A stretch of 64,000 bases of DNA, taken from assembly GCA_002319795.1 (NCBI GenBank), contig DCFU01000016.1:1-64000 (forward strand), read 5' to 3'. The translations under genes were made by a program, and so were the position numbers. Positions 29,571 to 39,055 of the stretch are shown here, in pieces. Source of the stretch: Megamonas sp. UBA1796 (lineage in GTDB: Bacteria; Bacillota; Negativicutes; Selenomonadales; Selenomonadaceae). Each line of letters opens with the position of its first letter. Position 1 is the stretch's first letter. The notes under the pieces are model-generated. The model ran no database searches and had not been told where the DNA came from. It saw only the letters and a program-made list of their open reading frames with translations.

Positions 29571-30835
29571 TAATCCTTCACCTCAGCGCATAGCGTATTT
29601 ATTATTTCTTCTATAGCAACCTTCTGCTGTTCACTCGTCTGCATATTTTTAAGCGTTACAACAGATTCCTTTACCTCATCTTCACCTAGTATCAGCACAA
29701 ACCGCGCATTTGCCTTATTCGCCTGCTTCATCTGTGCCTTCATACTGCGTCCTGTAAAATCCATGCCTGCGGAAATTCCTGCTGTACGAAGTTTCGCAAG
29801 CAGACTGAAGGCTACTGCCTGCGCTTCATCACCCAGTGCCACTACGAACGCGTCTACTGAGTCGTCCTGCGCTGGCAGCAGCCCCTGCTTATCAAGCGCT
29901 AACAAAACCCGTTCCAAGCCGGCAGCAAAGCCAACAGCCGGCGTAGAATTGCCGCCGATTTCCTCAACAAGTCCGTCATAACGTCCGCCACCGGCGATAG
30001 CACTCTGCGCCCCTAACGGCGCATACTGAATCTCAAAGGCAGTCTTCGTGTAATAATCAAGGCCACGCACCAAACGTGCATCCAGCTCAAAACGGATGCC
30101 GGCATGCAACAGGTACTTCTGTACCTTCGCAAAATGTTCCTGGCATTCATCACACAAACAATCCGTGATTTCCGGCGCACCGACTGACAGTTTCCTGCAG
30201 CTTTCCTCCTTGCAGTCAAGTATACGCATAGGATTCCGCTCGTACCTCGATTGACAGTCACTGCAAAGTCCGTCAAGCTTATCGGCAAAAAATTCCTGTA
30301 GCTTCTTGCGATAGACCGGACGGCACTTCGGACAACCGACAGAATTCAAGCTGAGCTGCAATTCCTTCAGTCCAAGGGATTGCAGGAACTGCACTGCCAG
30401 CATGATAACCTCCGCATCAACTGCAGGATTATCTCCGCCAAGCGCCTCCACCCCGAACTGGTGGAACTCACGCTGCCGTCCGGCCTGTGGCCTGTCATAA
30501 CGGAACATGGAGCCGATATAGAAAAGCTTGGCAATCGCCACATCCGCATAAAGCTTATTCTGCAAATAAGAACGCACTGCGGCTGCCGTATTCTCCGGAC
30601 GCAACGTAATACTCCTGCCGCCGCGGTCAAGAAAAGAATACATCTCCTTCTCCACAACATCCGTAGTCTCACCTATACCACGCTGGAAAAGCTCGGTATG
30701 CTCGAACATTGGCGTACGGATTTCCTTATATCCATAAAGCCGGCACAACCCACGGATCTTATTTTCCACATAATTCCATTGGCTGACTGTATCCGGCAAA
30801 ATGTCCTTTGTCCCACGAGGACCATTCGTCAACAT
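29570..30835 (-). CDS. hisS: Histidyl-tRNA synthetase
   Basis: ATG at 30835 with AGGAGG 8 bases upstream; a longer frame to 30883 overlaps hemZ and lacks a site. 421 residues. GPRGTKDILPDTV, class II motif 1 and motif 2 (MFRYDRPQAGRQREFHQFGVE), the His-A signature LVRGLDYYTKTAFEIQ, motif 3 GFAAGLERVLLAL, and a C-terminal anticodon-binding domain are in order. Tightly linked to hemZ (13 bases) and aspS (1-base overlap). Confidence 0.97.
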   Translation of the reverse strand: MLTNGPRGTKDILPDTVSQWNYVENKIRGLCRLYGYKEIRTPMFEHTELFQRGIGETTDVVEKEMYSFLDRGGRSITLRPENTAAAVRSYLQNKLYADVAIAKLFYIGSMFRYDRPQAGRQREFHQFGVEALGGDNPAVDAEVIMLAVQFLQSLGLKELQLSLNSVGCPKCRPVYRKKLQEFFADKLDGLCSDCQSRYERNPMRILDCKEESCRKLSVGAPEITDCLCDECQEHFAKVQKYLLHAGIRFELDARLVRGLDYYTKTAFEIQYAPLGAQSAIAGGGRYDGLVEEIGGNSTPAVGFAAGLERVLLALDKQGLLPAQDDSVDAFVVALGDEAQAVAFSLLAKLRTAGISAGMDFTGRSMKAQMKQANKANARFVLILGEDEVKESVVTLKNMQTSEQQKVAIEEIINTLCAEVKD

Positions 30836-30848
30836 CAAAAAATTCCTC

Positions 30849-32336
30849 CTATACACCGTACACTTCACGAAGCAAAGACGCACGCCGTTCTATATATTTA
30901 TCTACACTTGAAAGATATGTAAGCAGATCCTTGGCATTAAAGGATGTCTTCAACCGATGTTCATTAAAATCCACGATCTTGCTGGCCGCGGCCCCCCCGA
31001 TTCCCAGGATAGTCTGATGTTCCTCCATAATCTGGATATTATACATCCCCTCTGCTCCCGGCCGACAACAACCGACATTCTCCAGCTGGCCACTCATATA
31101 TCCCTGCCGATATAAATAGTAAGGACGCATACCAAGTTTCCCGATATAACACATAGCCATCGAGAACATGCGCTGCGTCACCTCATCACCCGGCAGCTCA
31201 ATTTCATCCAGATGCAGTTTTAGACGTGAACCCCGCTTGAGTGCCAACGCATGCAGTGTGATATCATCCGGCTGCAATGCCGAAACCTTCTGCATGCTAT
31301 CCTCTACATCCTCAACCGTTTCACCCGGCAATCCCAGGATAAGATCCATATTAATCTGCGGAATTCCAGCTTCACGCAAATCATAGAACATCTGGACAAT
31401 ATCCTCTGGCGTATGGCTGCGCCCAATGCGTTCCAAAGTCCTTTGCTGCATAGTCTGTGGATTTACACTCACACGGTTTACACCGAGCTCAACCATGCAG
31501 GCAATCTTCGCAGGCGACATACTGTCCGGACGTCCTGCTTCCACTGTAAACTCCACAGTAGAGGCTCCATAAAACGCCTCATGCACCCTATGCAGCATAT
31601 CTGAAAAATATGCATCCGGCAGACTTGTCGGTGTTCCGCCGCCAACATAGATATTCTGCACCTTTAAACCATAAGTCTCTATTGCCTGGCACACCGAAGT
31701 CAGATCCTTTTGCCAGGCAGACATAAATTCATCCAGTTTTTCCCTGCCTGGTAATACATATGCAGGAAAAGAACAATACAGGCACCGTGACAAACAAAAC
31801 GGAATCCCTACATAGATACTGATTGTCTTTTCATCCGAAGATGCTAAGAACGGACGCTGCCGAAAGGCCATCTGCGTTATACATGCAGCTTTTCCCTGGC
31901 TTACAGCGTAATCACGCATCAATCGTAAACGGATTTCCTCTTCCCCCATACCCTGGCGTATATAACGGTGTACGATCTTTGTAGGCCTGACACCGTTAAA
32001 AATCCCCCATGGAACCGGTTCCATAGAAAAATGCTCACAAAAAAGACGATAGAGATTGAGCTTTATGAGCCGATGTATGGCCGCTCCCTCTCTCTCATCT
32101 GCTCCTGCTTCATCCGAGCAGCTGAAAGACAGCTCTTCCCCATCCGCCTTCATAACCGAGAGCTTCGTCAAAACAAATGGCCGCCCATCGGTCCGCAAAG
32201 TATTTTCCACCATTAGAAGATCATAGTCCGTTTCATTACTGTCCACGACCTCAATCCTGAACAGCATCAGGATTTCCCGGACGATTTTTACGATAATTTC
32301 CTCTTCACTATTTAAATAAAATTCCTTTACCCTCAA
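30849..32336 (-). CDS. hemZ: Coproporphyrinogen dehydrogenase HemZ-like radical SAM protein
   Basis: 495 residues. An N-terminal ~160-residue region with WGIFNGVRPTKIVHRYIRQG precedes the radical SAM core SIYVGIPFCLSRCLYCSFPAY (C-x3-C-x2-C). NIYVGGGTPTSLP, VEAGRPDS and the late PYYLYRQGYMSGQLENVG plus EHQTILGIGGAAASKIVD agree with HemZ rather than HemN. The start is a TTG at 32336, just 3 bases after the fur stop; no ATG lies nearby, and the family N-terminus (MRVK) agrees. HemZ proteins are linked to anaerobic coproporphyrinogen oxidation; the biochemical role of this group is less certain than for HemN. Confidence 0.9.
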   Translation of the reverse strand: MRVKEFYLNSEEEIIVKIVREILMLFRIEVVDSNETDYDLLMVENTLRTDGRPFVLTKLSVMKADGEELSFSCSDEAGADEREGAAIHRLIKLNLYRLFCEHFSMEPVPWGIFNGVRPTKIVHRYIRQGMGEEEIRLRLMRDYAVSQGKAACITQMAFRQRPFLASSDEKTISIYVGIPFCLSRCLYCSFPAYVLPGREKLDEFMSAWQKDLTSVCQAIETYGLKVQNIYVGGGTPTSLPDAYFSDMLHRVHEAFYGASTVEFTVEAGRPDSMSPAKIACMVELGVNRVSVNPQTMQQRTLERIGRSHTPEDIVQMFYDLREAGIPQINMDLILGLPGETVEDVEDSMQKVSALQPDDITLHALALKRGSRLKLHLDEIELPGDEVTQRMFSMAMCYIGKLGMRPYYLYRQGYMSGQLENVGCCRPGAEGMYNIQIMEEHQTILGIGGAAASKIVDFNEHRLKTSFNAKDLLTYLSSVDKYIERRASLLREVYGV

Positions 32337-32339
32337 TAT

Positions 32340-32783
32340 TTATTGGCACTCCTTGCAATAACCGAAAAACTTTACCTGATGATCTACGATCTTGAAACTG
32401 CATTTCTCGGAAATATCCTGTTCCAAATCTTCAAGTAGATCATCAGAAAACTCAATAACCTTGCCACATTTCAGACATATCAAATGATGATGCTGATGTG
32501 TTTCCGGATCCATTTGCTTAACCTCGTAACGGCTGCAGCCATCACCAAATTCCATCTTCTGCAAAATACCAAGCTCATTCAACAGCTCCAAACTGCGATA
32601 CACCGTAGCCAAGCCAATTTCCGAATGGCTGTTGCGCAAAATAGCATGGACATCCTCCGCGCTTAAATGCTCCCCGGAACGATCAAGGAAAATCTGCAAT
32701 ATATGCTGGCGCTGCGGCGTCAGCTTATGCTGGCGTTCTTGCAAACGCTGTTTTAAGTCTCCCAATGTAAAATTAGCCGACAT
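32340..32783 (-). CDS. fur: Fur-family metal-dependent transcriptional regulator
   Basis: Start at ATG 32783 (MSANFTLGDLKQRLQ); AAAGGG lies 9 bases upstream, and an in-frame GTG at 32789 is too close to it. 147 residues. An N-terminal winged helix (LTPQRQHILQIFLD, ATVYRSLELLNELGIL) is followed by the metal region HQHHHLICLKCGKVIEF and a second Cys pair CKECQ at the extreme C-terminus, so the structural Cys4 zinc site is complete. Fur, PerR and Zur cannot be separated safely; the HHH run and ECQ end fit Fur. First gene before hemZ, consistent with iron/heme-linked regulation, though that linkage is inferred. Confidence 0.9.
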   Translation of the reverse strand: MSANFTLGDLKQRLQERQHKLTPQRQHILQIFLDRSGEHLSAEDVHAILRNSHSEIGLATVYRSLELLNELGILQKMEFGDGCSRYEVKQMDPETHQHHHLICLKCGKVIEFSDDLLEDLEQDISEKCSFKIVDHQVKFFGYCKECQ

Positions 32784-32822
32784 ACCCACATACCCTTTCC
32801 TAAAGACTATTCAAATATCTTT

Positions 32823-32851
32823 ATTGTACCCTAATTGATATTTAATTGCAA
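32823..32851 (-). promoter_or_regulatory. Predicted fur promoter
   Basis: Minus strand TTGCAA (32846-32851), 17-bp spacer, TACAAT (32823-32828). The spacer is AT-rich with a loose ATTAAATATCAATTA dyad that could serve an autoregulatory Fur-type site; the dyad match is weak. Confidence 0.65.
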
Positions 32852-33015
32852 CATAAAAGCATACCGCCACGTGATTCTGCGTGCCTCTATAACCATAATG
32901 CTGCAATTACCACATATACCAACTAAGCCAATCGCCAAAGTCCCGCCAGTATAAAAGAACTTAATGCACGCTGCTTCTGCGTCATTTGTACAGCTCAACC
33001 GGACACTCATACATA

Positions 33016-33046
33016 ACAAAAAACCTGCAACCATTATGATTACAGG
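33016..33046 (-). terminator. Terminator of the rsh-MBL operon
   Basis: Minus strand CCTGTA...TGCAGG followed by TTTTTTG, about 55 bases past the stop of the metallo-beta-lactamase-fold gene. Confidence 0.75.
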
Positions 33047-33100
33047 CCTGCTATATTGCAAGAATCACTTACCCACAAAGATACAGCAAAAAATTCATCT

Positions 33101-33730
33101 TCACATACTCAAATATGGATTATGTCTACGTTCCTGGCCTATACTTGTCGAGGGCCCATGCCCTGGATACACCATCGTCTCATCCGGTAAAGGAAGCACT
33201 TTTTCCTTCAAAGCGCTGATGAGCTGCTCTGCGGATGCCCCTGGAAAATCACAACGCCCTATAGAGCCTGAAAACAACGAATCTCCACTAAATAGCATAC
33301 CTCCGCCCAAAAGGCAGATTCCGCCGGGCGAATGTCCTGGCGTATGCATTACTGAAAAACGGCTGTCTCCAAAAGCAACTATGTCCCCATCCGCCAAAAA
33401 CCCATCCGCTGGTTTTGAGATAGCAGGAACTCCCATATAAGCTGAAAAATTTTCCTTTAGATCTGCGAGCATGTACGCATCCGCCTGATGTATAAACAAT
33501 TTTGCGCCTGTTGCTTCGCGCAAAGAATCATTGGCACCGATATGGTCTCCGTGTCCATGGGTATTCACGATTGCCACGACATGGATATCTTTCGCAGTTA
33601 TATACTGCAGAATATCCGCTACATCCCCGCCCGGATCTATCACCAGACCTTCCTTGGTATTTTTTTCCCAGAGTACATAGCAATTGACCCCCAGCGGGCC
33701 AACCTCAAAGCTCTGCATTTCTATCATCAT
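33101..33730 (-). CDS. Metallo-beta-lactamase-fold hydrolase, glyoxalase II-like
   Basis: Start at ATG 33730, 7 bases after AGAGG, overlapping nothing but beginning 2 bases after the rsh stop. 209 residues. Metal motif IVNTHGHGDHIGAND (HxHxDH, about 56-61), VMHTPGHSPGGIC (third His), LFSGDSLFSGSIGRCDFPG (bridging Asp) and MVYPGHGPSTSIGQE (last His) make a complete dinuclear site. Such short proteins often act as hydroxyacylglutathione-hydrolase-like thioesterases. Coupled to the (p)ppGpp synthetase gene, an arrangement common in Firmicutes. Substrate unknown. Confidence 0.88.
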   Translation of the reverse strand: MMIEMQSFEVGPLGVNCYVLWEKNTKEGLVIDPGGDVADILQYITAKDIHVVAIVNTHGHGDHIGANDSLREATGAKLFIHQADAYMLADLKENFSAYMGVPAISKPADGFLADGDIVAFGDSRFSVMHTPGHSPGGICLLGGGMLFSGDSLFSGSIGRCDFPGASAEQLISALKEKVLPLPDETMVYPGHGPSTSIGQERRHNPYLSM

Positions 33731-33732
33731 AA

Positions 33733-35955
33733 TCAATCCTCTTTCATACTTGCTGCAAGCGAGCGTGATACACTATAAACATCCTTGATTCTCCGCATCT
33801 TTGTCATAAGCTGAGAAACCTGCTGGGAATTCCGCACTGCCAGCCCCATAATGACAACAGAAGTTTTATTGTGCATGTTTGCCTTGGCATTAATCGAGCT
33901 TATATTAATCTTCATCTCGGAAGGCACCGCCAACAGATTCGTGAGTACACCGCTTTTATCATTACAAACGATTTCAATTTGCACAGTATATACCTTATCA
34001 AGCCCAATATCCCAATTTACCTCAATGACACGCGCCAGATCATTCTCATTATTGAGCACATTGGGACAGTCTGCACGGTGCACGGATACACCGCGTCCAC
34101 GCGTAATATAGCCAACAATCGGATCTCCCGGAATCGCATTGCAGCAACGTGCCAGACGTACAAGCAATCCACCCTCACCCTCTACGAGAATTCCGTGGCT
34201 GGTTTTTTTCGTCTCGCCCTGATGCGGCTTTAATTCCTCCAGCATTTTTGAAACATCCGGTGGTGTCGTACGCTGCAATTCCTTCTTATGCATCTCAATG
34301 AGCTTTGACAAAATACCGCTGAAGGTAATACCACCATACCCAAGAGATGCGAGCAAGTCTTCCTCATTCTGGATATTGAGTTTCTGCGCTATGGTCTTCA
34401 GCCGTTCCTCCTTGAGCAGCTCTTTAGGTTCATAGCCTAAACGTTTTGCTTCTTTTTCTATAAGCTCCGTACCACGCTGGACATTTTCCTCCCGCTTCGC
34501 TTTCTTGAACCAGGAACGTATTTTGTTTCTCGTTTCCGAGGAAGCAACTATGTTCAGCCAGTCGGGACTCGGCCCGTTATTCGCCTTATTCGTAACGACA
34601 GAGACGATATCGCCGTTCTTCAGTTTATATTCGAGTGGTACCAGCTTTCCATTCACCTTTGCACCTACACAATGATGCCCCACCTCTGTATGAATGCGAT
34701 AAGCAAAATCGATTGGTATGGAACCCTTCGGCAGATCAATGACATCTCCCTTCGGCGTAAACACAAAAACTTCATCAGAAAACACATCTACCTTGAGTGC
34801 CTCAAAATACTCCCGCGGATCCGTCAGCTCCTGCTGCAGGTTCACAACCTGACGCAGCCATGAAAGTTTCTGGTCATAGGCATCACCCGCGCCGACGCTC
34901 TTACCGGCTTCCTTGTATTTCCAATGTGCAGCTACACCATATTCCGATACCTGATGCATGGTAAAGGTACGTATCTGTATCTCCAGTGGATATCCTTTGG
35001 TCATAACCGTCGTGTGCAGAGATTGATAACCATTTGATTTTGGCATAGCAATATAATCCTTAAAACGTCCCGGTATTGGTTTCCACATCGCATGAATGAT
35101 TCCCAGCACACCGTAACAGTCCTTTACCGAGTCCACGAGCACACGCACTGCTGATAAATCATATATCTCACTGATATCCTTATTATCGCGCTTCATTTTG
35201 CGATAAATACTGTAAAAGTGCTTAGCCCGACCCTTGATTTCCGCCCGCATATTGGATTTTTCCAACTGCCTGCTTATTTGTTCGATAGAATCGTCAATAA
35301 AGACCTGACGTTCCTTGCGCTTTTGTTTTACGCTTTCAACCAGTTCGTAATAGGTTTCCGGCTCAAGATATCGCAGGCACAAATCTTCCAGTTCCCATTT
35401 GATATTCGATATGCCAAGCCGATTGGCCAGCGGTGCATAGATTTCAATGGTTTCCTTGGCAATGCGTTTCTGCTTATCTTCACGCATAAATTTCAAAGTC
35501 CGCATATTGTGCAGCCGATCTGCCAGCTTAATAAGAATTACGCGAATATCCTTAGCCATGGCCAGGAAGAGCTTGCGATAATTTTCCAGTTGCTGCTCTT
35601 CCTTTGATTTATATTCGATGCGGCCAAGCTTGGTAACACCATCAATGAGCATTGCCACCTCTTCACCAAAAAGGTCCTTCATCTGTTCCTGTGTATAAGT
35701 CGTATCCTCCACCACATCATGCAAAAGGGCAGCTGCAATCGTCGCATCATCAAGCTGCAATTCCGTCAGAATCTTGGCAACACTAAGTGGATGAATGATA
35801 TATTCCTCTCCGGACACACGTTTCTGCCCTGCATGTGCCGCATGCGCCACATCATAAGCCTTGCGGATAAGCTCCGCATCTGCATCCGGCTGGTATCTCC
35901 TGAATGCTGCGATAATATCTCCAATTGTCACAGTCGTATAATCTTTATCATTCAT
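33733..35955 (-). CDS. relA: Bifunctional (p)ppGpp synthetase/hydrolase (Rsh)
   Basis: Start at ATG 35955 (MNDKDYTTVTIGDIIAAF) with GTGGGG about 8 bases upstream; an in-frame GTG at 35970 has no site. 740 residues. HD hydrolase domain with ALLHDVVEDT (about 70-80) and KLADRLHNMRTL; synthetase domain with DNKDISEIYDLSAVRVLV and KSNGYQSLHTTV; TGS domain (VFVFTPKGDVIDLPKGSIPIDF); conserved Cys/zinc-finger region (LVRLARCCNAIPGDPIVGYI); C-terminal ACT domain. Both active sites look intact, so it should make and degrade (p)ppGpp during the stringent response. Followed by the MBL hydrolase gene. Confidence 0.96.
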   Translation of the reverse strand: MNDKDYTTVTIGDIIAAFRRYQPDADAELIRKAYDVAHAAHAGQKRVSGEEYIIHPLSVAKILTELQLDDATIAAALLHDVVEDTTYTQEQMKDLFGEEVAMLIDGVTKLGRIEYKSKEEQQLENYRKLFLAMAKDIRVILIKLADRLHNMRTLKFMREDKQKRIAKETIEIYAPLANRLGISNIKWELEDLCLRYLEPETYYELVESVKQKRKERQVFIDDSIEQISRQLEKSNMRAEIKGRAKHFYSIYRKMKRDNKDISEIYDLSAVRVLVDSVKDCYGVLGIIHAMWKPIPGRFKDYIAMPKSNGYQSLHTTVMTKGYPLEIQIRTFTMHQVSEYGVAAHWKYKEAGKSVGAGDAYDQKLSWLRQVVNLQQELTDPREYFEALKVDVFSDEVFVFTPKGDVIDLPKGSIPIDFAYRIHTEVGHHCVGAKVNGKLVPLEYKLKNGDIVSVVTNKANNGPSPDWLNIVASSETRNKIRSWFKKAKREENVQRGTELIEKEAKRLGYEPKELLKEERLKTIAQKLNIQNEEDLLASLGYGGITFSGILSKLIEMHKKELQRTTPPDVSKMLEELKPHQGETKKTSHGILVEGEGGLLVRLARCCNAIPGDPIVGYITRGRGVSVHRADCPNVLNNENDLARVIEVNWDIGLDKVYTVQIEIVCNDKSGVLTNLLAVPSEMKINISSINAKANMHNKTSVVIMGLAVRNSQQVSQLMTKMRRIKDVYSVSRSLAASMKED

Positions 35956-36048
35956 CTCGTTCAACCCCACTGCACTAAGATAAGCTATTGCATAGATATT
36001 CTTATTATAACATCTATTTAAATATTATCTATTTTTCTTTTTATAAAT

Positions 36049-38031
36049 TCAACATTTTTCCTGTGTCCCCTGCCGATACACAGCAGATGCCATCAAATTG
36101 AGCTTTTCCTTGGGTGGTGGACTCATAATATAGTCGCCGTCCTTCATCTGCTGTAAGAGTCCCAATTCCTGGAAAACCTCCAAGCCTATGTTCATCGTAT
36201 AAAATGAAATATCCGGCTGCTGCCGTCGACATTCCGCTACCAGAGCATCCGTATTGCCTGTTATTTTTCTCTTTGTATCCTGCACGTGACGTAAAAACAA
36301 ATAAATTCCCCCAAGCTCTTTACGCGTTGGAAACTGCGTTCGCTGCGATGAAGGCAGAATATCCTGCAGCTTGCATTGCAAATACTGCCGGCCATTCCAT
36401 TCGTTTATTTCCGGAGAATATGCAATATCTACAGGCTTCTGATTCACAAGTGCAGCCTGTTCACTCATATTCCAGCCGATTGCCGTGAGACGTGATGCCG
36501 GCACCTCTATCTGAAAACGCAGATGCTGTCCCTGCGCTCCCATTCCTTTTGCATAACTGCCACGTACATCCCGACAGCAAAATAAGGGGCGCGGATTCCC
36601 CGCACCAAAAGGCTCCAACAGCTCAATCTCATGGATAAACGCAAAATCCACTGAATGCACGGGCAGCTCCGCCTCAATAATCACCGAAGGGATATAATCC
36701 TCCGGGCTTAAATGGTTTACAGCATAAGCATCCATGGCCTCGCGCAGAGCATCTATATTCTCTGCCGTTACGCTCAGCCCCGCTGCCTGCGCGTGGCCAC
36801 CAAAACCAAGCAGCAAATCTCCGCAGGCTGCCAGAGCATCATACATATGAAAGCCCTCTATACTGCGGCAGGATCCCTTGCCTATACCATCCTGCACTCC
36901 AATGACTACAGTCGGACGATAATATTTTTCTACAATACGTGAAGCAACAATGCCTATAACACCGGGATGCCAGCCTGCACCTGAAAGCACCAGTACGTGT
37001 ACCTTCGACATATCAACATCCTGGAGCTGTTTTTCTGCCAGCTCCAATATAGCATGCTCCAACAACTGTCGCTGCGAATTTTCCTCATTCAGTTCCAACG
37101 CCAGCGCATCCGCCTTGCCGCGTTCTGCGGCAAGCAACAGTTCAGCTCCCTTGGCCGCCGTTCCTATACGTCCCGCTGCGTTTAGCCGGGGAGCAAGCGC
37201 AAAACCTATATGCTCTGTACTAATCTTTTTCCCCTCAAGCCCCGCTGCCGAAATAAGCGCCAGCAAACCGATGAGCTCCGTTTGCTGTATCTGGGCCAGG
37301 CCCAATTTCACAATGTGACGATTTTCTCCCAAAAGCGGTACAACATCAGCAATGGTACCCAAAGCAACAATCTCTAAATCTTCCGTAAAATCAACATCCT
37401 GCATTTTTTTCCACAACGCCTGACATAACTTAAAAGCTACACCAACCCCGGCGAGATTCTTATCCGGATAATTGCAGTCCTCCCGATGTGGATCCACCAC
37501 TGCCAGAGCCTGCGGCAAATCTTTTTGCGGCAAATGGTGATCGGTAATCACAATATCAAGTTTGCCGATCATAGCAGCTGTTTCCTGAATTGCAGAAATA
37601 CCACAATCCACAGAAATCAATAATACAGCTCCCGCATCACTTAAATGTTGGAGAGCCTTCGTATTAAAACCATAGCCCTCCGTCTGACGATTTGGAATAT
37701 AATATTCTACATCCGCCCCCAAAGAAGAAAGGTTTCTCATAAGTAACGCTGTAGCGGTAATGCCATCTACGTCATAATCACCATATACCACAATTTTTTC
37801 CCGTTGTGCAATCGCCTGACAAATACGTTCTACAGCCTTATCCATATCCCTTAGCAAAAAGGGGTCATGAAAGGCCTGCTTCTCAGGATTCAGAAACTCC
37901 TTTGCTGTATCCGCGTTTTTTATGCCCCGGTGCAGCAACAGCCCGGCTACTATATGGGAAATCCCAACTTCTGCAGCCATCCTGTCGGCTGCCTTCTCAT
38001 CCGTTTCCATCACTTTCCATTTTTTCTGCAT
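36049..38031 (-). CDS. recJ: Single-stranded-DNA-specific exonuclease RecJ
   Basis: 660 residues. DHH superfamily motifs: VVYGDYDVDGITATALL (about 80-96), LISVDCGISA, DIVITDHHLPQKDLP (DHH), GVGVAFKLCQALW, then DHHA1 with GAGWHPGVIGIVASRIVEKYYRPT and GFGGHAQAAGLS. A C-terminal OB domain follows, plus a ~100-residue tail. 5'-3' exonuclease in recombination and mismatch repair. GGGAGAT precedes the ATG. It lies after a strong terminator that closes the tgt-secDF operon and before rsh on the same strand, with 93 bases to the rsh start. Confidence 0.95.
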   Translation of the reverse strand: MQKKWKVMETDEKAADRMAAEVGISHIVAGLLLHRGIKNADTAKEFLNPEKQAFHDPFLLRDMDKAVERICQAIAQREKIVVYGDYDVDGITATALLMRNLSSLGADVEYYIPNRQTEGYGFNTKALQHLSDAGAVLLISVDCGISAIQETAAMIGKLDIVITDHHLPQKDLPQALAVVDPHREDCNYPDKNLAGVGVAFKLCQALWKKMQDVDFTEDLEIVALGTIADVVPLLGENRHIVKLGLAQIQQTELIGLLALISAAGLEGKKISTEHIGFALAPRLNAAGRIGTAAKGAELLLAAERGKADALALELNEENSQRQLLEHAILELAEKQLQDVDMSKVHVLVLSGAGWHPGVIGIVASRIVEKYYRPTVVIGVQDGIGKGSCRSIEGFHMYDALAACGDLLLGFGGHAQAAGLSVTAENIDALREAMDAYAVNHLSPEDYIPSVIIEAELPVHSVDFAFIHEIELLEPFGAGNPRPLFCCRDVRGSYAKGMGAQGQHLRFQIEVPASRLTAIGWNMSEQAALVNQKPVDIAYSPEINEWNGRQYLQCKLQDILPSSQRTQFPTRKELGGIYLFLRHVQDTKRKITGNTDALVAECRRQQPDISFYTMNIGLEVFQELGLLQQMKDGDYIMSPPPKEKLNLMASAVYRQGTQEKC

Positions 38032-38058
38032 ATTTATCTCCCAATTCTATATATCAGC

Positions 38059-38101
38059 CGAAAAGCAAACAGCACAGACAAATAAACCCGTCTGTGCTGT
38101 T
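38059..38101 (-). terminator. Terminator after secF
   Basis: Perfect 12-bp stem AACAGCACAGAC/GTCTGTGCTGTT, followed on the minus strand by TTGCTTTTCG. It separates secF from recJ. Confidence 0.8.
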
Positions 38102-38134
38102 CACACTTAAGATTCCAGGCAATCCGCCCGATAA

Positions 38135-39055
38135 TTATTTAGCTGCAACGGCTCTTCTCTTGTTTTCACGCCTTTGTTCAGCCCAATTGCGGAAAACAAT
38201 CCAAAGCGGGCTGGCAATAAAAATAGAAGAGTAGCACCCACAAGCAAAGCCTACCAGCAGCGCAAAGGAAAAATCCTTTGTCGTGTCGCCGCCGAAAAAA
38301 TAAAGTGCAAAAGTCGTAAAGAGTACCGTTGAAACCGTATAGATGGAACGCGTAAGCGTCTGGTAAATACTGCGGTCCACCAATTCTACAATGTCACCGT
38401 TACGCCTGAAATGCAGTTTCAGGTTTTCCCGGATACGGTCAAAGATAACGACCGTATCCGTCATGGAATAACCGACAATCGTAAGTATTGCGGCTACAAA
38501 AGACACATCGATCTGGCGTTGCGTAAGCGAAAACACACTCAGCACAACCAGCACATCATGAATAAGCGCACAAATAGCAGCAATGGCAAATCGGAATTCA
38601 AAACGATAGGAAACATACAGTACGATCAGCAGCCATGACAACACCGTGGCCCATACACCCTGCATCAGCAACTCCGACCCCATAGTCGCGCCGACCTTTT
38701 CCTCCCGCAAAACCGTATAATTACCCAGCTGCTCCTTGAGAGAAGACATAACCTGCTTTCTCTCGTTCTCCTGCAAATCCACCGTACGGATCATGATCTG
38801 CTGCGCAGCCACATCATCGCTGTTGTCTCCGGAAAGCTGTATGGTAGAGTTATCAAGCTGATACTCTTTCATAACATCACGAACCTGCGTAATCCCTACC
38901 GGCTGCTCAAATTTCATCTCTATAATCGTCCCGCCGGTAAAATCTATACCAAAATTAAAGCCTTGGACAAACATTGAAATAATGCCTGGTATGATAATAA
39001 GCAAGGAAAGTGTATACCATATCTTGCTGTTGCCAACAATATCGAACTTACGCAT
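38135..39055 (-). CDS. secF: Protein translocase subunit SecF
   Basis: 306 residues, six membrane segments. FNFGIDFTGGTIIEMKFEQP is the SecF signature near the N-terminus. A periplasmic domain (about 40-130) is followed by segments including AAILTIVGYSMTDTVVIFDRIREN and TTFALYFFGGDTTKDFSFALLVGFACGCYSSIFIASPLW-type helices. With SecD it uses the proton-motive force to help preprotein release. It overlaps secD by 8 bases, so they are coupled. Confidence 0.96.
   Translation of the reverse strand: MRKFDIVGNSKIWYTLSLLIIIPGIISMFVQGFNFGIDFTGGTIIEMKFEQPVGITQVRDVMKEYQLDNSTIQLSGDNSDDVAAQQIMIRTVDLQENERKQVMSSLKEQLGNYTVLREEKVGATMGSELLMQGVWATVLSWLLIVLYVSYRFEFRFAIAAICALIHDVLVVLSVFSLTQRQIDVSFVAAILTIVGYSMTDTVVIFDRIRENLKLHFRRNGDIVELVDRSIYQTLTRSIYTVSTVLFTTFALYFFGGDTTKDFSFALLVGFACGCYSSIFIASPLWIVFRNWAEQRRENKRRAVAAK

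Larger units (their letters stand above)
32784..33100. other. Intergenic region between the MBL hydrolase and fur
   Basis: Apart from the fur promoter (32823-32851) and the terminator at 33016-33046, I see no gene here. A 76-codon minus frame (32831-33061) runs through the terminator and the promoter and starts with TTG without a site, so it is not called. Confidence 0.6.

Noticed and set aside
32831..33061. 76-codon minus-strand frame with a hydrophobic start
   Set aside because: TTG start without ribosome site, and the frame runs through the rsh-MBL terminator and the fur promoter.
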